From: Pelobacter sp.
Lineage (GTDB): Bacteria; Desulfobacterota; Desulfuromonadia; Geobacterales; Pseudopelobacteraceae
NCBI GenBank assembly: GCA_030824515.1
Contig: JAVBXN010000050.1
Span: 1 to 64,000 of the forward strand
DNA: 64,000 nt
Direction: 5' to 3'
Shown: piece after piece, positions 56,045 through 64,000 of the stretch
How the letters are laid out: each line of letters begins with the position of its first letter
How positions within the stretch are numbered: position 1 is the first letter of the stretch
Program-made: the position numbers and the translations under genes
The notes under the pieces: model-generated
What the model saw: the letters and a program-made list of their open reading frames with translations, nothing else
Database searches by the model: none
Told to the model about the DNA's origin: nothing

Positions 56045-57915
56045 TTCAGGCTCCAGTTGATGTACTGCGTAATCCCCAGCAGAACGAACCCACCATCCAC
56101 CGAACCTTCGCGATGCTCCTGCCAGTAACGCTCCACCTGGTCCCAACGCAGGGAAGGCAGCTTGCCGCGGGCCGTCACGATCAGGTCGCCAAGAACCGTC
56201 GACATGGGGCCATCCCCCCTGAACCAGCTGTCTACAGGCGGAAGAAAACCGGCTTTGGGACGCCGCAGAGCTCCCGGTGGAATTTTCCCCTCAAGAGCGG
56301 CTCTCAGGATTCGCTTGTTCTGGCCCAACGTGCGCTTGGAATCGTCTCCCAACCCCAGGCAGAAGCTGACCATTTCTTTTCCCAGCAGCGGCACCCGCAC
56401 CTCCAGGCCATGGGCCATGCTCATACGATCCACTTTGGCCAGAATCCCGGGCAGGTGGAACTGCAGGTCTGCAAGCTGGCGGGCTGCAAGATACGATCCG
56501 CCGTCAGAGGCGCGGCTGATCACAGCGGCATATTCTCCGACCGGATCAGTGGCAACGGTGGCATCCAGCAGGTCTCCGGAGTACAGCCGCTGTTTCAGGT
56601 CATCACCAAATATCCTGCGAAAAGAGGCGTGATCCCGCAACGGCCCTGCTTCAGCAGCGGCCAGCAGCCGTTCCGCTACCATACGCACTCCGTAACGCCG
56701 GTCATCAGCGGGAAGTCGCCGGACAAGGCTTCTCGCGCTGCGGCGCAGCGGCGCCGGGATCTTCCGGATCAGCGGGGTCAGATCTCCGGCCCGGTATGTG
56801 CCATACCCAGCCAGCAGTTCATCCGCGCCGTCTCCTGCCAGAATGACCGTTACCCGCTGCCGTGCAAATGACGACAGCTGATAGAGCGGAAAGCAGGAGG
56901 CATCGGCCAGCAGCTCTCCCATAGCAGCCAGCGTCCGTTCTATAACCGGCACATCCCAGGCAAAGGTCAGCAGATGGTCACGGATCTGCAGATGGCGGGC
57001 ATAACATTCCGCGGCAGCACTTTCGTCAAACGCCGCCTCGGCAAACCCCAGGGTAAAGGCCTCCGGAGACTTGCCGTCCGCCGTGGCTGCCAACGCCACA
57101 CTGTATGAGTCAAGTCCGCCGGAAAGGAACACCCCCAACGGGACATCCGCGACAGTCTGACGGTTCACGGAAGAATTAAGTGTCTCACTGAATCGCCCGA
57201 CAGTTTCCGGATTAAAATGCATTGGAGCAGCGGCTGCTGCCGGCGACCAGTAGCGCTTCAGGCTCAGTCCGGCGGCATCGACCCGCAACAGGCAGCCGGC
57301 TTCGAGCTGGCTGACCCCCTGCAGCCCGGTGCCGGGAGCAGGAAGGTAGTTGAAGGTAAAATAGCGGTCAAGGTCTTCCGCATCCTGCTCCGGACAGGGG
57401 TTCAGGGGACCGAACAGCGCCAGCAGCTCGGAGGCGAAGAAGATATCGCCCCCCCTCAGGTTGTAAAACAGGGGCTTGATACCGATCTGGTCACGCACCA
57501 GGTACAGTGCGCGTTCCTGCCGGTCGAACAGCGCAAAGGCAAACATCCCGTCCAGTCTGTTCAGCGCCTTTTCGCCCCATTCCTGCCAGGATGCCAGCAG
57601 CACCTCCGTATCGGAGCGGGTTCGGAAACTATGGCCAAGCCGTTCCAGGTCATGGCGCAGTTCCCGAAAATTATATATTTCCCCGTTGTAGGTGAGCACG
57701 AAACGGCCGTCAGCTGAATGCATCGGCTGGCCGGCGTCCGTGCTGAGATCGATGACCGCCAGCCGGGCATGCCCGAGAAAAAGGCCCGGTTCGACATGTC
57801 GCCCCTCACCATCCGGCCCCCGGTGTCGAACAGCCCTGATATTGCGGGACAGCTCCTCTGCTGGCCAGACTTTGTGAGCATCACCGAAGGAGAATATTCC
57901 GGTTATTCCACACAT
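56029..57915 (-). CDS. asnB: Asparagine synthase-like amidotransferase (glutamine-hydrolysing)
   Basis: 628 residues. Starts MCGITGIF, so Cys2 becomes the N-terminal nucleophile of the glutaminase domain; RHRGPDGEG and YNGEIYNFRELR follow. The synthase domain has FLSGGLDSYSVALA (PP-loop for ATP) and LAGDGADELLAGYG. AsnB-type enzymes in polysaccharide clusters often amidate uronic acids or peptides rather than make asparagine. The radical SAM, heparinase-like and methyltransferase neighbours favour that role. Its start is 7 bp after the B12-radical SAM gene. Confidence 0.9.
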   Translation of the reverse strand: MCGITGIFSFGDAHKVWPAEELSRNIRAVRHRGPDGEGRHVEPGLFLGHARLAVIDLSTDAGQPMHSADGRFVLTYNGEIYNFRELRHDLERLGHSFRTRSDTEVLLASWQEWGEKALNRLDGMFAFALFDRQERALYLVRDQIGIKPLFYNLRGGDIFFASELLALFGPLNPCPEQDAEDLDRYFTFNYLPAPGTGLQGVSQLEAGCLLRVDAAGLSLKRYWSPAAAAAPMHFNPETVGRFSETLNSSVNRQTVADVPLGVFLSGGLDSYSVALAATADGKSPEAFTLGFAEAAFDESAAAECYARHLQIRDHLLTFAWDVPVIERTLAAMGELLADASCFPLYQLSSFARQRVTVILAGDGADELLAGYGTYRAGDLTPLIRKIPAPLRRSARSLVRRLPADDRRYGVRMVAERLLAAAEAGPLRDHASFRRIFGDDLKQRLYSGDLLDATVATDPVGEYAAVISRASDGGSYLAARQLADLQFHLPGILAKVDRMSMAHGLEVRVPLLGKEMVSFCLGLGDDSKRTLGQNKRILRAALEGKIPPGALRRPKAGFLPPVDSWFRGDGPMSTVLGDLIVTARGKLPSLRWDQVERYWQEHREGSVDGGFVLLGITQYINWSLKCRSL

Positions 57916-57922
57916 GAATCAC

Positions 57923-59434
57923 TCACCCGTATCGGCCGAAAAGCATGGTTTTCAGGTTCCGGAAATAATAGCGCATATACTTTGTGAACAGTGGTGTCTC
58001 CTGAAACCTGCCCGTCAGGCAGGGCAGTATAGCTTCCTTGATCAGCAGCAGCGGGATTCTGGGTATGAAGCCGGTATAGCGGTAGGCCTTGACACGGAAA
58101 AGCGCTTCGCCCCATTTTCGCGGCAGTATGATGATCAGGATAAAAAAATTATAGAAATGATTGAAAAAACGTAACCGTTTTCTGTCTGCCAGAAAAGTTC
58201 CGCCGGCGTGGTAATGGGCGTTCTCTCCGGTTTCCACCCCCTCCAGCTCTGATTCTGCCAGGTATCCGTTTTCAATTGCATACCTGACAATAGCGGTGGA
58301 GGGAAGATACGAAAGATAAAAGTTGGCTATACGGGTCGGAGGATACCTGAGGAAAAAACGCGCCGCCCGCAGCTGGTCAGCCTCGTTGTCCTCCCAGGGG
58401 AAAAATATGTAATCGATACTGATTCCCATGCCGTATTTGCGGCACCACTCCACGCAATCCGCCACGTCCCGGTCCGACTCGTTTCTGTTCAGGATACCGC
58501 GGCGGTTTCCGGAATTGAATGACTGCACCCCGATCTCGATGGAATCGCAGCCGGCGTTGCGCAGCAGACGGATATCCTCTTCCGTCACCACGCCCGGATA
58601 GCCGGTGGTTTGAAACGGCACCCCGATCTCCTGCCGGTAACGGTCACAGAACTCCCGCAGCCACCCCTTGTTTATCAGGAACACGTCATCCTGAAACAGG
58701 AACGATCGCGGGTTATAGGCCTTCTTAAGCTGCTTCAGTTCCGCCATGCAGCGTTCCACGCTTTGAAAGCGCACATAGTTGCACGGATCGGGATACTGGC
58801 TGCGAATGACATCGGTTGAACAGAATGAACAACGGAATGGACAACCGCGGCCGCACAGGTAGAGCATGCTGGTTCCGTAATCCTCAACATCCGCAAACAA
58901 CGCCCGGTCGGCAAATGGCAGCGTGTCCAGGTCTTCTATCAATCGTCGCACGGGGTTGAAAACCATCTCATCACCCTGCCGATAACCGAGATTGGATATG
59001 GACAGATCAACAGCTCCCGCCTCCAGGCTCTGCACCAGTTCCAGCAGGGCATACTCCCCTTCACCAAGAATGACGAAATCCACCTGCGGGTTGGCCAGAA
59101 CCCGCTTCGGCAGCGCCTGCACCTGCACCCCGCCGAACACCGTCACAACTTCGATTCTTTCCTTTACCCGACGGGCTATATCGAGCGCCCAGAGGTAGTT
59201 GATGGTCAACACCGAAAAGGCCAGCACCCGGGGCTGCAGTGAAGCCACGTACTCTGCGAAACGCTCGTTGTAGCCGAACAGCCGCGGGATGGCGGGGATA
59301 TGCAGGAACTTGGTATCGTCAAACAGGGAGGGCTCAAAGGCAAGCAGCGTTTCAATACCATGGGCTTTCAGCATGCCGCTCAGGCAACATACCCCGATAT
59401 TTTCAGAGCCTATGCAGGGAAATACTACTCGCAA
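57923..59434 (-). CDS. B12-binding radical SAM enzyme
   Basis: 503 residues from a TTG at 59434 that overlaps the heparinase-like gene by 10 bp. N-terminal cobalamin-binding region (GGVQVQALPK and GEGEYALLE), cluster cysteines CPFRCSFC at 198-205, and QDDVFLINKGW and IEIGVQSFNSGNRRGILNR in the barrel. The C-terminal 100 residues include a hydrophobic stretch (FFNHFYNFFILIIILP) that may bind the membrane. It belongs to the same broad group as the two other B12-radical SAM enzymes here but differs most. Likely a C-methylase or rearranging enzyme in the pathway. Confidence 0.85.
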   Translation of the reverse strand: MRVVFPCIGSENIGVCCLSGMLKAHGIETLLAFEPSLFDDTKFLHIPAIPRLFGYNERFAEYVASLQPRVLAFSVLTINYLWALDIARRVKERIEVVTVFGGVQVQALPKRVLANPQVDFVILGEGEYALLELVQSLEAGAVDLSISNLGYRQGDEMVFNPVRRLIEDLDTLPFADRALFADVEDYGTSMLYLCGRGCPFRCSFCSTDVIRSQYPDPCNYVRFQSVERCMAELKQLKKAYNPRSFLFQDDVFLINKGWLREFCDRYRQEIGVPFQTTGYPGVVTEEDIRLLRNAGCDSIEIGVQSFNSGNRRGILNRNESDRDVADCVEWCRKYGMGISIDYIFFPWEDNEADQLRAARFFLRYPPTRIANFYLSYLPSTAIVRYAIENGYLAESELEGVETGENAHYHAGGTFLADRKRLRFFNHFYNFFILIIILPRKWGEALFRVKAYRYTGFIPRIPLLLIKEAILPCLTGRFQETPLFTKYMRYYFRNLKTMLFGRYG

Positions 59435-61059
59435 GGTTTCTTCTCAAATAATAGCTGCTTCTCAAACGCGATTTCACCGTCTTTGCCCGGGACAATGCGA
59501 GCCCCGCTGACTCCCAGCAGCTCCTCCACCGAGAAACCGCCGGCGCTGGCGACATGGCGCAGTGAATAGTGTGGTGCCGCTACCGGCTTGAAGTCGTCGC
59601 TGCCGGCAGCATCAAACCTGTCAGTCAAAACCAGCCGATCGGCTCCGACGGAGATCTCGCGACGGTAGCCGACTCCGGCATCGGGAGAGTTAAAAATCAT
59701 GGCATGCTTTAACCGGTGGACCAGCCTGTTTCCAGTGACATAAGCCGCCAACCTCAGCAGCAGGTGCCGTAATGGCGATGGCACGTACCGGCGATGGACC
59801 GACATCCGCCCTTCTACAACCAGCATATCGATGTCCCGATCTGCATTATGACTGCTGACCATGGAACCGCCCTGCCAGTGGGTCACGGCAACTGCCCCGC
59901 CGGAACGCTTCCATCTCCAGCCGTAATCGACATTCGCAAGGCCTGCGGAGTCATACAGGTACAGCACCCCGCCCTTCTTCCCCGCCACGAATATGCTGCA
60001 GTGTGCAGGCTGATGACGCACATATATTCCGGACTCTTCGAAAAAGAAACTACCTCCTTTATTGCACGGCAGGGAAGTTTCATCACCAGTCATCTCCGGA
60101 AGGTGGTGAAGCGCTCTGAAGCAGGACTGGTACACATAGTGGCAGAGATAGCGGTCATCGGTTGCGGCAAGGAAATGCGAGGGAGAACCGGCCGTCCCAA
60201 AGACCCGCCGCACGATTCCGGCTGCCAGGGGGTTTGACACCGCCAGTCGGACCAGGCCGTAGGGAACTATATAATCCGTATTCCTGGCGTTGATCATGAC
60301 CGGTGTTTTTCCGGCAACCGGAATGAAGTGGGAGAGGAATTCCACGGCCCGTTCCATCGCAGCCGTCGCCCGAGGGTCTCCGGTCGTCTCGTGATAGTCA
60401 AAAAGACAGTCCAGTGTCACCGACAGGTAGCCGATATCCGGACCACCGTACTCCGGAAACCACCCTTCCGTGGACTGGCCACTAAAAAAAGTGGCCAGGC
60501 GCTGTTCCAGCCTGCCTGCGTCGACAGTGACACCCGGAATACGGGCAGCCATCGCCAGGCCGGCCAGGCTGGCCGATTCCTGGTTAAAGGCTTGATGTTC
60601 GGGGTGGTCAAGCAGCCATTCGCAGGCCTTCCGTATGGCAGTTTTCAACTTTTCATCGGGTTGGGGATAGCCACGTTTCCTGAACACCAGCCCCACGGCA
60701 TAAAGGCTGAAGGCAGTGGGTGGATACCCCTCCTCGAAGGGATAGTATTCGTTGAATGAACCGCTGGCAAGCTGCTGGGAAGCCCAGAATCCGAGTGAGG
60801 CGTCAATCAACTGCGTTGCCAGCGGATGGCGGTACAGGGGGTTGTCGGGATGGTCAAAATCATGGAGGACATCCAGCACCAGCATGCCCTGCTGGAGCAC
60901 GATCGAAGAAAAATCGCGCATTTTGTAATGCCAGAAGTCGCGGTCAAAACTGCCGTAGGTGGGGGAGTCCGGATCCCTGTCGACCTGTGACAGTATCCGT
61001 GGGATGCTTCTAAGCAGCTGCTCCCGGTATTTACCGATCATTTCGTCACGATTATTCAT
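59425..61059 (-). CDS. Putative heparinase-like (alpha/alpha toroid) protein
   Basis: About 544 residues from ATG 61059; TTG 61074 is an alternative. No signal peptide, so cytoplasmic. The N-terminal half is helical with Trp- and His-rich pairs (YGSFDRDFWHYKMRDF, QQLASGSFNEYYP, GWFPEYGGPDIGYLS), as in six-helical-hairpin toroids. The C-terminal half looks like a beta-sandwich (FFFEESGIYVRH, YLYDSAG). This combination resembles heparinase II/III-like proteins found without export signals in exopolysaccharide clusters. Catalytic residues cannot be named with confidence. Confidence 0.65.
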   Translation of the reverse strand: MNNRDEMIGKYREQLLRSIPRILSQVDRDPDSPTYGSFDRDFWHYKMRDFSSIVLQQGMLVLDVLHDFDHPDNPLYRHPLATQLIDASLGFWASQQLASGSFNEYYPFEEGYPPTAFSLYAVGLVFRKRGYPQPDEKLKTAIRKACEWLLDHPEHQAFNQESASLAGLAMAARIPGVTVDAGRLEQRLATFFSGQSTEGWFPEYGGPDIGYLSVTLDCLFDYHETTGDPRATAAMERAVEFLSHFIPVAGKTPVMINARNTDYIVPYGLVRLAVSNPLAAGIVRRVFGTAGSPSHFLAATDDRYLCHYVYQSCFRALHHLPEMTGDETSLPCNKGGSFFFEESGIYVRHQPAHCSIFVAGKKGGVLYLYDSAGLANVDYGWRWKRSGGAVAVTHWQGGSMVSSHNADRDIDMLVVEGRMSVHRRYVPSPLRHLLLRLAAYVTGNRLVHRLKHAMIFNSPDAGVGYRREISVGADRLVLTDRFDAAGSDDFKPVAAPHYSLRHVASAGGFSVEELLGVSGARIVPGKDGEIAFEKQLLFEKKPCE

Positions 61060-61070
61060 GGGCTGTACAA

Positions 61071-61715
61071 TCAAAACTTCTTCTCGTACTTCAGCGCATA
61101 CCTGCGCAGCCAGGCCCGTTTCGGCATCAGGTAGTACAAGAACCGTGCTGTCTTTCTGGCAAGGAACGCCAGGCCGGATGCCGTGTCCCGCATTTCCGGT
61201 TCAAAATCCCATTGTTCATAAGCCACCCTGCGAACCTCACCGGAGAGGTCTCTGGGAGAGGTAACCTGCCCGGTACGGTAATAGCCGAAAGTTACCAATG
61301 CGGTGGGGGTATAGTCAGTCGCAATGCCAAAATGCCGCCGGACTTCATCCCTGGGCGGCAGGTGGCATATCCAGCAGGAGCCGATCCCCTGTTCATGGGC
61401 AAGAAGCTGAAAACAGGTGATCGCCGCCGCGGCGCTCTGTTCGAAGTCGTTCCAGGCGGAGTTTTCTGTCCTGTTGTCGTAGCATACCAATACCGCCTGC
61501 GGGGCTTCCGGGATAAAAGACGCGGAACCGTTCTCATACAGCCAGCGAAGCTGCTCCTTCCTGCGGATGACTATGAAGCGCCATCCCCGGATATTGCATG
61601 CGCTGGGAGCCCGGGTCGCTTCGTGCAGCAGGTATTCCACCATGCTGTCAGGAACCGGTTGTTCCTGATACGCACGCACCGTCCTGCGCGTTCTGAGCGC
61701 TTCGATTAACTCCAT
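61071..61715 (-). CDS. Nitroreductase-family flavoprotein
   Basis: 214 residues from ATG 61715, with AAGGAG about seven bases upstream. N-terminal ALRTRRTVRAYQEQPVP and APSACNIRGWRFIVIR bind FMN; EQGIGSCWICHLPPRDEVRR is the central family helix. The last 40 residues (FLARKTARFLYYLMPKRAW) are unusually basic and hydrophobic for this family and may attach it to the membrane. Acts as an NAD(P)H- or quinone-linked reductase or oxidase. The substrate is unknown but its place among sugar and radical SAM genes suggests a biosynthetic step. Confidence 0.83.
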   Translation of the reverse strand: MELIEALRTRRTVRAYQEQPVPDSMVEYLLHEATRAPSACNIRGWRFIVIRRKEQLRWLYENGSASFIPEAPQAVLVCYDNRTENSAWNDFEQSAAAAITCFQLLAHEQGIGSCWICHLPPRDEVRRHFGIATDYTPTALVTFGYYRTGQVTSPRDLSGEVRRVAYEQWDFEPEMRDTASGLAFLARKTARFLYYLMPKRAWLRRYALKYEKKF

Positions 61716-61750
61716 CCCAGATCTCCTTCGGCCCGACTCTTCCGGCCGAT

Positions 61751-62659
61751 TCATGAAGAAGGCTGTCCGCTCCGTTCAACTTTGCCTGCCTGCCGCTTCG
61801 CATCATCGCGGATACGTTTTCTGGCAGGAAGAAACTCGATCGCATAGGCGCAGACAACGGACACTACACCCAACCCAAGCAGTAGAGCGCCAACGCTGCT
61901 TGACCAGGGTCTGATCAACGCTCCTGTCACCAGCAGTGCAATTGCAGCCGATATGAAAAACTGCCGTGGCCGGTACAGCGCGAATGTCCGGATGATTGTC
62001 CTGGCCGACTTCAGTATATAACTGGGTATGCTGCTGATCAGCCGTGACGGCCTCAGCTGGCCGTTAACCCTCACCGGCACCGATGTGATCGCCATATTCA
62101 GGCTGCCAGCCTGGATGATTGTTTCAAGCGTGTAGGTGTATGAATCATGGACATTCAGGCGCTCCGCCGCGGCACGGGTAAAAGCCCTGAATCCGCTCGG
62201 CGCATCCGGAATATCGGTCCCGCTGGCAAGCCTGACCACCAGGCATCCCAGTGCGTGGAGAAACCTGCTGACTGGAGCAAAACGGGGCATGCGGCTGATA
62301 GGACGTGTGCCGATGACAAACTCGGCTTTTCCTTCACGGATCGGCTTGATCAGCATGGGAATGTCGTCGGCATTATACTGGTTGTCTGCATCGGTATTGA
62401 CGATAACATCGGCTCCACGTTCAAGAGCAGCACGGATACCGGTCATGAAAGCCCTGGCAAGACCTAGGTTCGCGGCATGAGCGACCACATGATCGACACC
62501 GAGTGAACGGGCAACAGTGGAGGTAGCATCAGTGCTGCCGTCATCCACCACCAGCCACTCCACCGAGTCAAACCCCTCTACAGTACGGGGAAGGCAGGCC
62601 AGAGTAATCGGAAGAGTATCTTGTTCGTTGAAACAGGGCAGCTGTATGATCAATTTCAT
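61751..62659 (-). CDS. Membrane-associated GT2 glycosyltransferase
   Basis: 302 residues from ATG 62659. KLIIQLPCFNEQDTLP, VVDDGSTDAT and NTDADNQYNADDIP are the GT-A blocks, and DAPSGFRAFTR follows. Two C-terminal hydrophobic helices (about 235-285) and a short basic tail. Typical of enzymes that make lipid-linked sugars or extend them at the cytoplasmic face. The stop lies 35 bp before the nitroreductase start, and 116 bp separate its start from the last radical SAM gene; no firm promoter seen. Confidence 0.85.
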   Translation of the reverse strand: MKLIIQLPCFNEQDTLPITLACLPRTVEGFDSVEWLVVDDGSTDATSTVARSLGVDHVVAHAANLGLARAFMTGIRAALERGADVIVNTDADNQYNADDIPMLIKPIREGKAEFVIGTRPISRMPRFAPVSRFLHALGCLVVRLASGTDIPDAPSGFRAFTRAAAERLNVHDSYTYTLETIIQAGSLNMAITSVPVRVNGQLRPSRLISSIPSYILKSARTIIRTFALYRPRQFFISAAIALLVTGALIRPWSSSVGALLLGLGVVSVVCAYAIEFLPARKRIRDDAKRQAGKVERSGQPSS

Positions 62660-62775
62660 AATGGTACTGTCACGCCCCGCATTGTTCCGGATTCGCACTC
62701 CACCGCCAAAGACATCGCATTAATAAACAGATAGTACATATTGTACCTTTATGCAATCAGCATATGCCGCCCGGC

Positions 62776-64000
62776 TCAACCTCGCATACGGCCAACAAAC
62801 CATGCAAAAAGTCGCTGTTCGACAAGAATGGCAGTGATGCCGTGGCGAAAGCGAAATCTCGCCAGCGGGCCATAGAGACGTGCCGCAACCCTGAGCATCC
62901 TGTACGCCAGGGTGTTGCCGGTCTGCAGTTTGAGCGGCTTGTCATCGATGAAATACGATGTCACCCGCATCATCTCCACTGTACGGGCAAATTCCGGACT
63001 GATCCAGCCCGGCCGGAAGCCCCCTTCAACCTCCACCTCGACCCACTCTTCGAGGCGCTCCGGCCGCCGATAGCCGTGCTGCAGGGCCAGCTCGTACAGC
63101 TCAGTTCCGGGCAGGGGACGAAACATGTTGGGAGCAAAGATGATGGCGGCCGGATTTTCGTCAAGCAGCCGCAGTATCAGCTCACGAGTCATCCTCAGAT
63201 CATCCAGGGTCTCGCCCGGCGTTCCCACCACCCAGTTATAGGCGGCTACGATTTCAGGATGTTTCGCCAGGCGGCGGTTGACCTCCAGGATGTCGGCTAC
63301 CGTGCATCCTTTTCGCATCAGGTCCAGCATGCGCTGGGAACCGGACTCGGCGCCGATGTGCAGTATTGATGTACCGGAGGCGGCAAGCTTCGAGAGGAAC
63401 TCATCGTCCATCCGCAGGATTTCGTCCACCCGCGCCCCTCTGAAACCGAGCCTGACCCGTATGCCCTTCCTGTCGATCCCGTCGATGATGGCTGCCACGT
63501 GAGCCAGGTCTACAAAAGAATCGTCATCTATGAAATAGATGTACCCCGCCCCGTAGCGCTTATGGACATACTCGATGTGATCGACCACTTCACCGGCGGA
63601 AATGGGCAGATACTTTCTCTCCATGCCGGCGTACTGGGCAGGTGATGAGCAGAATGAACAGCGATAAGGGCACCCCATGCTGCTGTAGAGCGGGAAGATG
63701 CGCTCGGCCATATCCAGCTGACCGTAGCGGGACAGATCGGATTCGATTAACTGATAGGGGATATCGCGGAAGTCAAGCAGTTCAAATGTGTTTTCCGGGG
63801 GCACCGACCTCGCAACGGATGTTTCCGGGTCACGGTAGATCAGTCCCGGTATCTGCTCCGGCTGCACGGCATCACTGTCGCCCCGCAGGTTGCAGGCCAG
63901 ACGGCAGAGCGGTTTGGAGCCATAGCCGCTGACCGCAAAATCTATACCTCGCTCGGACAGCACCTCTGCGCCGCAAAAGGTGACATGCGGCCCGCCCCAA
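62776..64000 (-). CDS. B12-binding radical SAM enzyme, N-terminus beyond the window
   Basis: At least 408 codons; the frame is open to the right window edge with no start needed inside, since residues coded at 63964-64000 (GGPHVTFCGAEVL) are part of the cobalamin-binding fold. CPYRCSFC binds the radical SAM cluster, FIDDDSFVD and GAESGSQRMLDLMRKG follow, and FAPNMFRPLPGTELYELA is typical of this group. Close in style to the enzyme at 13896-15332 (same GxESGSQRMLD block). Probably a C-methylase or related enzyme acting on glycan or lipid intermediates. Confidence 0.85.
   Translation of the reverse strand, partial: WGGPHVTFCGAEVLSERGIDFAVSGYGSKPLCRLACNLRGDSDAVQPEQIPGLIYRDPETSVARSVPPENTFELLDFRDIPYQLIESDLSRYGQLDMAERIFPLYSSMGCPYRCSFCSSPAQYAGMERKYLPISAGEVVDHIEYVHKRYGAGYIYFIDDDSFVDLAHVAAIIDGIDRKGIRVRLGFRGARVDEILRMDDEFLSKLAASGTSILHIGAESGSQRMLDLMRKGCTVADILEVNRRLAKHPEIVAAYNWVVGTPGETLDDLRMTRELILRLLDENPAAIIFAPNMFRPLPGTELYELALQHGYRRPERLEEWVEVEVEGGFRPGWISPEFARTVEMMRVTSYFIDDKPLKLQTGNTLAYRMLRVAARLYGPLARFRFRHGITAILVEQRLFAWFVGRMRG

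Overview
The window looks like chromosomal DNA of a Geobacter-type member of the Desulfuromonadota. The evidence is a multiheme c-type cytochrome, a type II secretion-style pseudopilin, fairly high GC with compact operons, and a very large stock of membrane glycosyltransferases. This placement is inferred from gene content; no marker gene is present. I saw no tRNA, rRNA, transposase, phage gene or CRISPR array.

Layout. 1-8.1 kb (minus strand): the first 496 codons of a six-haem cytochrome with in-frame 24-residue repeats, then three alkaline-phosphatase-superfamily 'sulfatases' with a small exported protein between two of them, then an exported metallo-beta-lactamase hydrolase. 8.3-10.8 kb (plus): a GspG-like pseudopilin, a perfect 23-bp palindrome, and the first of twelve TMTC-like membrane glycosyltransferases. 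10.9-20.6 kb (minus): an overlapping operon for a 2-deoxy (probably amino) sugar: GT2, NDP-hexose 2,3-dehydratase, Gfo/Idh/MocA oxidoreductase, DegT aminotransferase, methyltransferase, B12-dependent radical SAM enzyme, TMTC-like protein, GT-C protein. 20.8-30.5 kb: more multispanning GT-C-like proteins, a synthase-less 'fused spermidine synthase' membrane domain and an SGNH hydrolase. 30.6-36.9 kb (minus): three TMTC-like genes, a decayed GT2 remnant and a second SGNH hydrolase. 37.0-41.8 kb (plus): GT2, GT39, carbamoyltransferase, DUF5989 and SxtJ genes. 41.8-52.0 kb (minus): six consecutive TMTC-like genes. 52.0-64.0 kb (minus): YfhO-like protein, radical SAM/SPASM enzyme, methyltransferase, asparagine synthase, B12-radical SAM, heparinase-like protein, nitroreductase, GT2 and a B12-radical SAM enzyme cut by the window end.

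Taken together this is an extended cell-surface glycan or glycoprotein locus. Cytoplasmic enzymes make and modify sugars (dehydration, amination, methylation, carbamoylation, amidation). ArnC/DPM-type GT2 enzymes would load them onto polyprenyl phosphate. A large set of GT-C enzymes (TMTC-like, GT39-like, YfhO-like) would use the lipid-linked sugars outside the membrane. SGNH hydrolases and the exported AlkP-superfamily enzymes may edit the product.

The most unusual feature is the TMTC-like expansion. It has seven closely related members (group A: 24635, 32204, 33846, 41819, 43479, 45092, 46743), two QRKN-type members (group B: 48382, 50521), two longer-branch members (group C: 9015, 30582) and one divergent member without TPRs (12636). 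All of group A have lost the acidic residue of the family-wide (D)RYxYxP signature, and most end in a shared GPxxW tail.
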